64,000 nucleotides of DNA from positions 1-64,000 of the forward strand of contig DAOTWY010000040.1 in the NCBI GenBank assembly GCA_034435635.1, read 5' to 3'. Below the pieces are notes generated by a model that was given only the letters and a program-made list of their open reading frames with translations, did not search any database and was not told the origin of the DNA. Below are positions 33,520 to 42,625 of this stretch, piece after piece (positions within the stretch are counted from its first letter, which is position 1; every line of letters starts with the position of its first letter). The DNA is from DAOTWY01 sp003696565 (GTDB lineage Bacteria; Chloroflexota; Anaerolineae; Aggregatilineales; Phototrophicaceae). Both the position numbers and the translations under genes were made by a program.

Positions 33520-35454
33520 TTACTTTAAGAAAAAATCATATAACGGTTGACGTGCTTGCCCGTTAGACTTCACCAAGCCGTATCCATTATCCATCGTATC
33601 CGCCCATGCATACCAGATCGCACAAGCTACTTTGCCAGGGAAGTTTGTCCGGATAATCTTCAAAAATCCATCAGCATATTGCCTAACACTATTGGCGATA
33701 CTATCATCGCCTTGACGGTCTAAAACACCCCATTCTGTAATCCAAACCGGCTTATTCGGTAAAACTTGTGCATACCGTCGAATTGATTCGCCTAAATCAC
33801 CAAACGGGCTAAACATATGTCCTACCGGTCCACGTCCATATGGATGAAATGCGATACCATCCGGCTGCACACCAGATGGCAACAAGTTCATTACTTTTTG
33901 GGCATAGGGTACACCCGTACCCGGTCCACTGGCGTGCCCGCCGGTGATAATTTTGACCGAGGAATCAGCCTGCCGGATTGCCGATATCGATTGAGCTAGC
34001 AAGTTAGCATATTCATTAGCTGGCATTGGTACAGCTGCTCGAGCATGTTCTGGTGGGGTATCTTGCTCATTCCAAATTTGATACGCATATACCAGCCCAG
34101 TATGCGCAAATTGCCTAGCAATCTTCCCAACGATCTCACTAAAGCGTTTGGCTAAATCCTGCCATCTACCGCTGTCCATTTGATGCCATACATACCCTTG
34201 CCCTTCACCAAACGTTTGATGGGTAAATACTATGATGATTTTAAGCCCTGCACGGTGGTAAGCTTCTAAAAGCGGTCGGTATCGTTCAAAAGTGAAATTT
34301 AGATTTGTGTTCCCATAACGTTGTGGATTACCTTCTGGAATGGTTGGATTGAGCGAGACATTATATAACAGCCGCGCCCAACCAAGTTTTTTCAACAAAC
34401 TAGCGTCTGGTTTTCCTAAGTGATGGTCATTATCTAGATTAACGCCAGGGATAGGCACTCCTGGAATTGCTTCTACTGGGTCATCTGCACCAACCGCTTC
34501 TAAATACGATGCCGCGCTAAAAGCATCTTTACTAACGGGATATACCAGACGAATCCACTTGCCGCGCACACCCACTTTTTCTAATACACGTCCATGACGC
34601 TCTTGCACTTCCAATAAATCAGTTGATTTAATGATTCCTATCGTATCGCCAAATGTCCCTGGCTTAGAGCGCACTCGTAAATTTGCCACAGTAGGGCGGA
34701 CTCGTAAATCTTCCCAATATAGCAATAGTGTAGGATCAATCACATGATTCAGTTGAAAGCCATGGATGCCATTGGGTGGGTTTTGCACGACAATCTTAAT
34801 CGAATCGCCGGATGCTTGTCCTAACGTTGCCCCCAATAACACCATTTGCCCATTAGAAACCTGGATGTTTTGCAAGCCGGCATAAATAACCAAATAGGTT
34901 TGATTCTCTACTGTGCTGCTGATCTGAACATATGCACCATAATTGAGCGCGTCGTTGGTGTGGATTACCCTTAGCACTTGCCCGCTAGCACCAGCTTTGA
35001 CCAATGACCCGGGCTGTGTTGCTAACTCAATGCCTTCGTGTGGGGTGGGGCTATTTGGCATACCAAATAATTTGATGATCCGCGCTGGACGATAATCAGT
35101 TGGGTAATCTAATACAAAGCGGTCAAAAATGTGTTTTGGGGTATTGAATTTTTCCCCAAACCGGTCTTTCATTGCGATGCGCTTGGCTAACACACGCGCT
35201 AACGCCTCCGGTGTGTCTACGGCAATCACATCAATCCGTACCACCATCGGATAAATCTCTTTGATGTGTTCATAAGCGTTATCGTTCATCCAAACCTTTG
35301 GCACCTGAACGGCAGTGACTTCTCGAAAACGGTTGAGGTTATTACCATTAGGGGAGCGCACCACCGCAACCCGTTCAAAAGCATCTAAGTACGGGCGCGC
35401 TGCCGCTACCCAACGATCAAATTCTTTATCTGGCAGCACAAGAGCATGTGTCAT
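33520..35454 (-). CDS. Degenerate M23-like / SH3 / glycoside hydrolase fusion
   Basis: 644 residues from the ATG at 35454 (AAGGATAG upstream); the longer frame adds 38 unlikely residues. The N-terminus (to about 150) is unrecognised. About 155-235 resembles a lysostaphin-type M23 fold (PHEGIELATQPG, YGAYVQISS), but the metal-ligand pattern HxxxD and HLS appear replaced (HEGIE, YAGL). An SH3-like segment follows (about 255-310, NLRVRSKPGTFGD). The last 290 residues are a GH5/GH39-like TIM barrel with YQIWNEQDTPPE (acid/base) and VWITEWGVLD (nucleophile). No signal peptide is visible. It may act on polysaccharide at the surface or be released by lysis. Confidence 0.7.
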   Translation of the reverse strand: MTHALVLPDKEFDRWVAAARPYLDAFERVAVVRSPNGNNLNRFREVTAVQVPKVWMNDNAYEHIKEIYPMVVRIDVIAVDTPEALARVLAKRIAMKDRFGEKFNTPKHIFDRFVLDYPTDYRPARIIKLFGMPNSPTPHEGIELATQPGSLVKAGASGQVLRVIHTNDALNYGAYVQISSTVENQTYLVIYAGLQNIQVSNGQMVLLGATLGQASGDSIKIVVQNPPNGIHGFQLNHVIDPTLLLYWEDLRVRPTVANLRVRSKPGTFGDTIGIIKSTDLLEVQERHGRVLEKVGVRGKWIRLVYPVSKDAFSAASYLEAVGADDPVEAIPGVPIPGVNLDNDHHLGKPDASLLKKLGWARLLYNVSLNPTIPEGNPQRYGNTNLNFTFERYRPLLEAYHRAGLKIIIVFTHQTFGEGQGYVWHQMDSGRWQDLAKRFSEIVGKIARQFAHTGLVYAYQIWNEQDTPPEHARAAVPMPANEYANLLAQSISAIRQADSSVKIITGGHASGPGTGVPYAQKVMNLLPSGVQPDGIAFHPYGRGPVGHMFSPFGDLGESIRRYAQVLPNKPVWITEWGVLDRQGDDSIANSVRQYADGFLKIIRTNFPGKVACAIWYAWADTMDNGYGLVKSNGQARQPLYDFFLK

Positions 35455-35635
35455 AAGCTTTCTATCCTTATATCTATTTGTATATGATGATAAATATAAC
35501 GCCTTGGTTTGCCAAAAACTCCCATATCTGGTGCAATTTTGATTGCATAGAAACAAAAATTTACGCAACCTTTACAGCCTAATAACGCTTAATTTTCAGA
35601 ACGGTGTATTATTTAAAGAAATGGGAGGTGGGCTT

Positions 35636-37087
35636 ATGAAACGAATAAAACCTGTTTTGCTGATGTTTTTTACGCTTTGCCTTGCTCCAGCAACAGCCCT
35701 TACACAATCATTGACTTGTTCAGCGATTGTGCAAACTGCGCTGGCGGCGGTTGATGAGCTTTGTACGGATTTGGGGCGTAATCAGGCATGTTATGGGAAC
35801 ATCTCTGTTTCTGCTGTGCCAAGAGAAGGCGTAACGGATTTTACATTTGAGCAAACCGGTGATGTGATCGACGTTTCGGATTTGCAATCCATGCGTTTAG
35901 CCCCGATGGATGTCGAGAATGGGACGTGGGGCGTGGCAGTTATGAATTTACAAGCCAATTTGCCGGATACATTACCAGGGCAAAATGTGACCTTTGTGTT
36001 GTTTGGCGATGTCGAAATTGAATCCGCTGTCCAAGAAGGCGATGATTATACCCCCATGCAAGCCTTTTATTTGCGCACTGGTATTGGTGATGCTGCCTGT
36101 GAAGAAGCCCCTGAAAGCGGCTTGTTAGTACAAACACCGGAAGGTGTTAGCGAAGTTGCTTTCAACGTCAATGGGGTTGATGTGGCTATGGGATCAACGG
36201 TCTTTTTCCAGGCGCAACCTGAAGATGAGATGGTTGTCTCCACTGTTGAAGGCTCCGCTGTTGTACAGATTAATGGTGAATTACACACAGCTGTTGCGGG
36301 CACTCGTTTGCGCTGGGGAATTAACCGTGACTTACGCCCCGAAAGCTTGCCAAATTTACCAGAAGACTATGACCCAGACCGGATGCAACGCTTGCCTGTG
36401 CGTATTCTGCGCCGTGCTATTCAAATACATGAACCTCTCTCTTCTGAACAATTGGATATGCTACATCATCGCTTGGTAAATGGTGAACCACCTTGCGGTG
36501 TAGACCCATTACCAGATTGTGAGCGGTTGCCACAACGACTTGGCGATCACTTCCGTTTAACGTGCATTCCTGACGAGCTTTTAGATCGTTTCCCCAATGC
36601 AGATTTGCCGCCATGCTCTAGTTTGTCGGATCGTCCACCCACACATCGCCTCCCGCCACAAGTACAAGCTACCCTGACGGCGGTCAATCTTTCACCCAAT
36701 GCGGTACGTGCCACGTTAACGAGTGTTAATATTCAACGCCCACGCATTGCTACGATGACCGCTGTGAATATACCGTTAGCTGATTTTGCAGCGACTGCTA
36801 CGGCGCATCATGCACCACATAACAACCCACCACCGCCCACACGCACACCAACGCATATATCGCCAATAGCCGCCACCCTCACAGCCATCAATCTACCACC
36901 TGCAGATGTGATTGCGACACTAACAGCGGCTGCGGATCACCCTACACGTACGCCAACACCGTATCCATCTCGCACGCCAACAACACCCCCACCGTATACG
37001 GAACCACCGCTACCCACGCGCACGCCAACACCATATCCATCTCGCACACCAACACCAACGTCTAATGGCCCAACTAGTAGTAATTGA
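35636..37087 (+). CDS. Secreted FecR-like protein with ATLTAVN repeats
   Basis: 483 residues from the ATG at 35636, with GGGAGGTG six bases upstream; the longest frame starts 31 codons earlier. A signal peptide ends at about residue 24. The core (about 25-240) ends in a FecR-like segment (VFFQAQPEDEMVVSTVEGSA followed by AVVQINGE and AGTRLRWG). The C-terminal 150 residues are a low-complexity tail with four to five copies of an ATLTAVNLPPADVI-type repeat and later TRTPTPYPSRTPT segments. This looks like a surface-exposed stalk. Role unknown. Confidence 0.72.
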   Translation: MKRIKPVLLMFFTLCLAPATALTQSLTCSAIVQTALAAVDELCTDLGRNQACYGNISVSAVPREGVTDFTFEQTGDVIDVSDLQSMRLAPMDVENGTWGVAVMNLQANLPDTLPGQNVTFVLFGDVEIESAVQEGDDYTPMQAFYLRTGIGDAACEEAPESGLLVQTPEGVSEVAFNVNGVDVAMGSTVFFQAQPEDEMVVSTVEGSAVVQINGELHTAVAGTRLRWGINRDLRPESLPNLPEDYDPDRMQRLPVRILRRAIQIHEPLSSEQLDMLHHRLVNGEPPCGVDPLPDCERLPQRLGDHFRLTCIPDELLDRFPNADLPPCSSLSDRPPTHRLPPQVQATLTAVNLSPNAVRATLTSVNIQRPRIATMTAVNIPLADFAATATAHHAPHNNPPPPTRTPTHISPIAATLTAINLPPADVIATLTAAADHPTRTPTPYPSRTPTTPPPYTEPPLPTRTPTPYPSRTPTPTSNGPTSSN

Positions 37088-37108
37088 GTGCTGATTATTA
37101 AGCAGGCT

Positions 37109-37149
37109 TTGCCGCAGTATACATAAAAACTGCGGCAATTGTTTTTCTT
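37109..37149 (+). terminator. Strong rho-independent terminator
   Basis: TTGCCGCAGT (37109-37118) pairs perfectly with ACTGCGGCAA (37129-37138), followed by TTGTTTTTCTTT. The rest of the 230-base gap to the TetR gene is AT-rich; only a candidate -10 (AATATAAT near 37280) is seen. Confidence 0.92.
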
Positions 37150-37317
37150 TAGAACTTAATCGCATACCTCACACGCTAACTTGCTCTCTTTGGTGGGGAG
37201 GGGCTTTTAAAGCGTACATACTACTGCCAAAAAGCTTTATTCTTTAGCAAGGAATCACTTGTATCGGTTAATTTTTTGCAATATAATAACTAACAAAAAT
37301 TAGGTAAGGTAACAGTC

Positions 37318-37890
37318 GTGAGTTCAAGTGAATCGCGTGAAAGAGTGTTAGATGTCGCTGAAAAGCTTTTCAGCACCTATGGTTATGCCACTGTCAAACT
37401 CAAAGATATTGCTAAAGCCTTAGGTATGCGCCAAGCATCACTCTATTATCATGCGCCGGGTGGCAAAGAAGAATTGTACCTGGAAGTAATGCGACGCAAT
37501 ATGCAACGGCATCGTCAGGGCTTAGAAGAAGCAATTGCCCAGGCAGATGATTGGCAATCACAACTTCAGGCGGTGGCATATTGGTTTTTATCTCAGCCGC
37601 CAATGGACTTCACACGCATGATCCATTCAGACTTGCGTGCGGTGCATCCTGAACATGCGCAGCATTTAATTCACATTACATATGAAGCAGTGCTTCAACC
37701 CATTGAACAAATTTTTGAGCGATGCCAGGCTGCTGGGGACATCAGAGCAGTGGATATTAAACTTTTGACAGGGGCTTTTTTGTCTCTCATCCAAGCTGTG
37801 CATAGTGTTCCACAACAATGGACAAACCGCTCAAAAGAGGAAATGGCAGATGAAGTGCTTGATATTTTGCTTCATGGGTTAACTGCTTAA
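37318..37890 (+). CDS. TetR family transcriptional regulator
   Basis: 190 residues, GTG start. Residues 8-60 are the TetR N-terminal domain: RERVLDVAEKLFSTYGYATV, then KDIAKALGMRQASLYYHAPG with the recognition helix, and the usual KEELYLEVM. The C-terminal ligand domain is helical and family-specific. The neighbouring genes are a small membrane protein and, further on, acetyl-CoA synthetase, but no operator is obvious, so the target and ligand are unknown. Confidence 0.9.
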   Translation: MSSSESRERVLDVAEKLFSTYGYATVKLKDIAKALGMRQASLYYHAPGGKEELYLEVMRRNMQRHRQGLEEAIAQADDWQSQLQAVAYWFLSQPPMDFTRMIHSDLRAVHPEHAQHLIHITYEAVLQPIEQIFERCQAAGDIRAVDIKLLTGAFLSLIQAVHSVPQQWTNRSKEEMADEVLDILLHGLTA

Positions 37891-37896
37891 AAAGCA

Positions 37897-37927
37897 AACA
37901 AGGACACCACTTAAAGATGCCCTTGTT
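37897..37927 (-). terminator. Hairpin between convergent genes
   Basis: AACAAGG (37897-37903) pairs with CCTTGTT (37921-37927). T-rich sequence follows on the - strand, so it probably ends the small membrane protein gene. Confidence 0.5.
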
Positions 37928-37956
37928 CAACTCAGTGTTGGGCTAGTTTTTCCCTC

Positions 37957-38313
37957 TTACTCAAAATCCCCCCAAAGCGGGCGAATATACACAATGATAA
38001 TATATGCCACCAAAATCCCCAGGCTTGCCCCGCCAATTGTGGCACGTCCTGTTAAAATTTCTACCAGAGTGACCACTAATGTGGCTAATATCAGTGTATA
38101 AACGCCCACTTTAAGCCAACGGAAAATCGCCTCAATGCTAACAATGGCTAAAGTAAACCAGGTGAGGTAAAGCAGCAACATCCAATCCGCAATAGAGGCG
38201 GTGTCTCTTGCCAGTGTCGCTATGCCGAACATCAAACTAATTGCAGCGACAATCTGGATTAATCGGAGCAATATCCGTAACTCAGAACTGAATTTGCTCA
38301 CATGGGATGGCAT
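37957..38313 (-). CDS. Small four-helix membrane protein
   Basis: 118 residues with a strong GGGAGGTG site before the ATG. Four hydrophobic helices (about 15-35, 42-62, 66-85 and 92-112) cover nearly the whole protein, with a short charged N-terminus and an acidic end (LWGDFE). No family motif is visible. Its promoter region is shared divergently with the acetyl-CoA synthetase gene, 199 bases away. Confidence 0.65.
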   Translation of the reverse strand: MPSHVSKFSSELRILLRLIQIVAAISLMFGIATLARDTASIADWMLLLYLTWFTLAIVSIEAIFRWLKVGVYTLILATLVVTLVEILTGRATIGGASLGILVAYIIIVYIRPLWGDFE

Positions 38314-38449
38314 ACTTCACCTCCCTGGCTAACTGTTAAGTTGAAAAAAATATTTTTTTAATAATCTTGATTTATTTTCAGCTTATGCGTTTTTCTAATT
38401 GATTGATAGTGCGAAATATCATGTTCAAAATATGACACTTGTTTAGTTT

Positions 38450-38477
38450 TTGCATTTCTTTCTTCAAAACTTATAAT
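38450..38477 (+). promoter_or_regulatory. Putative acs promoter
   Basis: TTGCAT (38450-38455) and TATAAT (38472-38477), 16 bases apart; the transcript would start near 38484, 29 bases before the ATG, and carry TTTAGGAG. Confidence 0.55.
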
Positions 38478-38512
38478 CGTAGACAAACTAATGTTTTTTA
38501 GGAGTCCGCCTG

Positions 38513-40420
38513 ATGTCTGATAAAGAATTTCAAACAAATACCTCAGAATGGTTTTATCCTCCAGAACATATTGTCCAAAATGCTAACGTGCCAGATTATG
38601 AGACGGTCTATCAAAAAGCGGTAGAAGACCCCATCAGCTTTTGGGCAGAACGTGCCGAAACACTGGAATGGTATCAAAAATGGGATAAAGTCCTCGATGA
38701 TAGCAATGCCCCCTTTTATAAATGGTTCACCGGTGGCAAAACCAATATTGTTCTAAACGCCTTAGATCGCCATCAAAAAACCTGGCGACGCAATAAGCTC
38801 GCCATTATTTGGGAAGGCGAGGATGGAGAAAAACGCTCTTTTTCCTATTGGCGGTTGAACCAAGAAGTCTGCAAATTTGCCAATGTCTTACGTAGTATGG
38901 GGGTTCGTAAAGGCGATACCGTCACTATCTATATGGGACGCACACCAGAGATTGTTATCGCGATGCTGGCATGTGCCAAAGTTGGCGCAATCCACAGTGT
39001 TATTTACGGTGGTTTTAGTGAGCAAGCTATCGCTGATCGTATTGAAGATGCCAAAAGTCGTGTGATGATTACCAGTGATGGGGCATGGTTGCGCGGGCAG
39101 ATTGTGCCACTTAAGGATAACGTGGATAAGGCTATTGATCGTTCACCGATTGTTGAGCATGTCATTGTTGTCAAGCGCACCGGGCAAGATGTTTCGATGG
39201 TGCAGGGGCGTGACTATTGGTATCATGATCTTATGGCGTTACCTATTGCCAGCACCCGCTCCGAAACAGAAGTGATGGATGCTGAAGACCCCTTATTTAT
39301 CCTCTATACCAGTGGTACAACTGGCAAGCCAAAAGGTATTTTACACACACATGGTGGGTATCAGGTTTATACCTCCACAACCTTAAGCTGGGTGTTTGAT
39401 ATTAAAGATGATGATCGTTGGTGGTGTGCTGCGGATCCAGGCTGGATCACAGGGCATAGTTATATTGTCTATGCGCCGCTGATTTTGGGAGCAACCAGTA
39501 TTATCTATGAAGGCGCACCCACTTATCCTTATCCAGATCGCTGGTGGCGCATTGTTGAAGATTATGGCGTGACAATCCTTTACACCGCGCCAACGGCTAT
39601 TCGTGGCTTAATGCGTTTTGGGGATGCTTGGCCCAACCGACGTGATCTCAGTAGTTTGCGTCTATTAGGGAGTGTGGGGGAGCCGATCAATCCAGAAGCC
39701 TGGAAGTGGTTCTATAACGTCATCGGCAAGGGAAAATGTCCCATTATGGATACCTGGTGGCAGACCGAAACCGGTGGGTTTATGATTACACCACTGCCCA
39801 GTGTTCCCTTAAAACCTGGTAGTGCTACCCGCCCATTCCCTGGCATTGTCGTGGATGTTGTTGATGAAGATGGGAACTCCTGCCCACCTAATGAAGACGG
39901 TAAACTGGTCATTAAAACACCTTGGCCCAGTATGTTGCGCACTATTTGGGGGGATGACCAGCGATATATCAATCAATATTGGAGTGCTTATCAAGAACAA
40001 GGCTGGTATCTCGCTGGCGATTCGGCTCGCAAGGACGAAGACGGCTATATCTGGGTCATTGGGCGTATTGATGATGTCATTAAAGTCAGTGGTTATCGGC
40101 TTGGAACTGCTGAAATTGAATCCGGTTTAGTCAGTCATCCTGCTGTTGCAGAAGCCGCTGTCATTGGCGTACCGGATGAAGTGAAGGGTAATGTCATCTA
40201 TGCCTACTGCATCTTGGTCGCGGGGGAAACTGGTAGCGACGAATTAGCCAAAGAACTACGTGAACACGTTCGTCATGAAGTTGGTCCAATCGCTATGCCC
40301 ACCAAAATTGAATTTGTGGATAAACTCCCCAAAACACGCTCCGGTAAGATCATGCGGCGCGTGCTCAAGGCGCGTGCTATGGGCTTGCCAGAAGGTGACC
40401 TCAGCACATTGGAAGATTAA
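38513..40420 (+). CDS. acs: Acetyl-CoA synthetase (AMP-forming)
   Basis: 635 residues, the usual length of Acs. The P-loop-like motif A3 LFILYTSGTTGKPKG is at about 263-277, the substrate-pocket tryptophan in MDTWWQTETGG at about 415, YLAGDSARKDEDGYIWVIGR at about 502, and the end contains KLPKTRSGKIMRRVLKA with the lysine acetylated in other Acs enzymes. It makes acetyl-CoA from acetate, ATP and CoA in the cytoplasm. It is preceded by AGGAG and followed by a strong terminator, so it is a single-gene unit. Confidence 0.95.
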   Translation: MSDKEFQTNTSEWFYPPEHIVQNANVPDYETVYQKAVEDPISFWAERAETLEWYQKWDKVLDDSNAPFYKWFTGGKTNIVLNALDRHQKTWRRNKLAIIWEGEDGEKRSFSYWRLNQEVCKFANVLRSMGVRKGDTVTIYMGRTPEIVIAMLACAKVGAIHSVIYGGFSEQAIADRIEDAKSRVMITSDGAWLRGQIVPLKDNVDKAIDRSPIVEHVIVVKRTGQDVSMVQGRDYWYHDLMALPIASTRSETEVMDAEDPLFILYTSGTTGKPKGILHTHGGYQVYTSTTLSWVFDIKDDDRWWCAADPGWITGHSYIVYAPLILGATSIIYEGAPTYPYPDRWWRIVEDYGVTILYTAPTAIRGLMRFGDAWPNRRDLSSLRLLGSVGEPINPEAWKWFYNVIGKGKCPIMDTWWQTETGGFMITPLPSVPLKPGSATRPFPGIVVDVVDEDGNSCPPNEDGKLVIKTPWPSMLRTIWGDDQRYINQYWSAYQEQGWYLAGDSARKDEDGYIWVIGRIDDVIKVSGYRLGTAEIESGLVSHPAVAEAAVIGVPDEVKGNVIYAYCILVAGETGSDELAKELREHVRHEVGPIAMPTKIEFVDKLPKTRSGKIMRRVLKARAMGLPEGDLSTLED

Positions 40421-40429
40421 AACAACAAA

Positions 40430-40457
40430 GCGGATCAAGCACATTGATCCGCTTTTT
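40430..40457 (+). terminator. Terminator of acs
   Basis: GCGGATCAA (40430-40438) pairs perfectly with TTGATCCGC (40444-40452), followed by TTTTTC. An A-run on the other side may let it also end the convergent gene. Confidence 0.92.
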
Positions 40458-40477
40458 CAAAACCATGATTATCGCTG

Positions 40478-41326
40478 TTAATCAAGCCGTGTGACTTTTT
40501 CCGCTGGCACATACACCGGCTCACATCCACCCAGGAATAACCCATACCATGTTTCGTTTTCATAAGTCTGGATGTCAATAATCAGGTAGGTGTCATAACC
40601 GTTGCCATCCACATCATGCAGCATCGGGAGCAGGCTATTATCCGCCTGACGAATTTCATCGCGCCCAGGTTGCCCATAACCCACTAGTTGCTCATCAATC
40701 CGCGCCATGCCATAAATCGTGGTGTCTCGCTCACAAATCGATACCACATTTTTCATATGGTAGCGAATTGCCATAATGCCATAACAATCTCCAGCATTTC
40801 CATTATGACTGAGGATGACATATGCAATTTCTGCAATTTCATCTCCTTGTGTACTAACACTCAACGTTGTCAGTCCATACGACGCAGTGTCTTGATCAAC
40901 TACGGAGCCACTTGAATCATACGCGGTTAGCGTTATACCACCTTGTTGTAGCATGGGGCGCATCGCAAAGCCCAATGATGTTGGTCCTGGGATTGTGGCT
41001 GCGATTGTATCAACCTCAACGTAATCTGCCGGGTTGACAAAATCGACACGTAAGTTGACGCTGCTTTGATCAAACCGTGATGTAATCCCAGACGAACTTT
41101 CAAAACCAAATCCTTGCTCAAAACTACACCATACTTCTTTTGAATAAACATTGGATGAGGTAGAGTCGCCTCCATTAGCAGAAAGTGTCACGCCGGGAAA
41201 AGCATTAGAAATGTTTGCTTCATCAAAATATCCATCAGGATCAATCGTTATCATACTTTGCGCAGAAACAGACCAAGCATGAATCATCAATACACTAAAA
41301 ATCATCAATACAAAAAAGCGTTTCAT
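40478..41326 (-). CDS. Secreted beta-rich protein of unknown function
   Basis: 282 residues from the ATG at 41326, with GTGGAGGTTTC directly before it. Signal peptide ends about residue 21 (WSVSAQS). Residues about 25-190 resemble the jelly-roll of secreted PEP-CTERM-like or lectin-type proteins (YVEVDTIAATIPGPTSLGF, ITLTAYDSSGSVV). The last 90 residues form an SH3-like or small beta domain (DTTIYGMARIDEQLVGYGQ and NETWYGLFLGG). Three to four cysteines could be disulphide-linked. No enzymatic motif is seen. Confidence 0.65.
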   Translation of the reverse strand: MKRFFVLMIFSVLMIHAWSVSAQSMITIDPDGYFDEANISNAFPGVTLSANGGDSTSSNVYSKEVWCSFEQGFGFESSSGITSRFDQSSVNLRVDFVNPADYVEVDTIAATIPGPTSLGFAMRPMLQQGGITLTAYDSSGSVVDQDTASYGLTTLSVSTQGDEIAEIAYVILSHNGNAGDCYGIMAIRYHMKNVVSICERDTTIYGMARIDEQLVGYGQPGRDEIRQADNSLLPMLHDVDGNGYDTYLIIDIQTYENETWYGLFLGGCEPVYVPAEKVTRLD

Positions 41327-41533
41327 GAAACCTCCACGTTGCAAGTTGCGTACTATTTGTAGATTCAATCTACCTTACTAGTTCTAATACAATAACATAC
41401 TCGTTGTATTGCGTAATGAAAAATAAACGATTTTTTATAACTATGTTTCTTTGTAAAAACTGCACGATATGATTCTTGACTGCCTTGCGTTACAATGTGA
41501 GCCAGTTCACAAATAGCCTCTAGGGGAGAATCT

Positions 41534-42625
41534 ATGAGCGACCATGTTCGTTTGGTGTTACCCGGTCCAGTAGAAGTTCGTAAGGAAATTCTGGAAGCAC
41601 AGACCGCCTGGATGATCGGTCATCGTCAACCCGCTTTTGCTACATTATTCGCCAGCCTTCAGGAAAAACTCAAACAAGTCTTTTTTACCCAAAATCGTGT
41701 TATTGTTAGCGGTTCATCTGGCACGGGCTTATGGGAAGGTGCATCTCGCAATTGTATCCGTGATGATAAACGTGTGTTGCACTTAGTAGGTGGTGCATTT
41801 AGCGAACGCTGGGCACAAATCAGCCAGGCAAACGGCAAACAAGTCGATGTTATCGAGGTGGATTGGGGCAACGCTTATACACCGGAGATGGTCGCGGATG
41901 CCCTTAAAAAACAATCTTATGACGCTGTTTGCGCTGTTCATAATGAAACCAGCACCGGCGTGACCAACCCCATTAAAGAAATTGGTGAGGTCATCCGCCA
42001 ATATGAAGACACCCTCTTTTTAGTTGATTCTGTCAGTGGAATTTTAGGTGCAGAGCTACGCACGGATGATTGGGGCATTGATGTTGTCCTCACCTCGTCA
42101 CAAAAAGCGTTTGCATTACCACCAGGAATTGCTTTTGCTGCGGTTAGTGATCGCGTGTTAGAACGTGCCAAACAAATCCCACATCGGGGTTATTATTTTG
42201 ATTTTATTGAGTTAGATAAAAGCCTCCAGAAGAACAATACCCCCTCTACGCCACCAATTTCTTTGATGTATGCCGCTGATCGTCAACTCACTGATGTATT
42301 GAATGAAGGTATGGAAAATCGCTGGCAACGTCATCTACAAATGCGCCAAATCACTCACGAATGGGCTATTGAGCATGGCTTTGGTTTATTTGCGCAAGAT
42401 GGCTATCGGTCGCCGACCGTTACTACCGTTGATAATCGCCAAAAACAAGTTGATGTTAACGACATGGCAAAATTCATGATCAACGAAAAACAATATGCCA
42501 TTGATAAAGGCTACGGCAAAATCAAAGGGGAGACGTTCCGAATTGCCCATATGGGAGACATGACCGTTGATACCCTTAAAGACGTTTTAACTGGTCTCAG
42601 TGAATATTTGACAAAGGGGGCATGA
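41534..42625 (+). CDS. Class V aminotransferase (alanine/serine-glyoxylate type)
   Basis: 363 residues, AGGGGAG before the ATG. PLP fold type I of class V: GPGPVEVRKE-like start (LVLPGPVEVRKE), HNETSTGV (about 136-143), the DSVSG aspartate that pairs with the PLP nitrogen (about 164), and TSSQKAFALPPG with the Schiff-base lysine (about 194). The length and motifs match alanine-glyoxylate / serine-pyruvate aminotransferases, some of which serve in serine formation. Its end overlaps the next gene, a SerA-like dehydrogenase, by four bases, so the pair likely interconverts glycine/serine and 3-phosphohydroxypyruvate- or glyoxylate-type compounds. Confidence 0.88.
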   Translation: MSDHVRLVLPGPVEVRKEILEAQTAWMIGHRQPAFATLFASLQEKLKQVFFTQNRVIVSGSSGTGLWEGASRNCIRDDKRVLHLVGGAFSERWAQISQANGKQVDVIEVDWGNAYTPEMVADALKKQSYDAVCAVHNETSTGVTNPIKEIGEVIRQYEDTLFLVDSVSGILGAELRTDDWGIDVVLTSSQKAFALPPGIAFAAVSDRVLERAKQIPHRGYYFDFIELDKSLQKNNTPSTPPISLMYAADRQLTDVLNEGMENRWQRHLQMRQITHEWAIEHGFGLFAQDGYRSPTVTTVDNRQKQVDVNDMAKFMINEKQYAIDKGYGKIKGETFRIAHMGDMTVDTLKDVLTGLSEYLTKGA

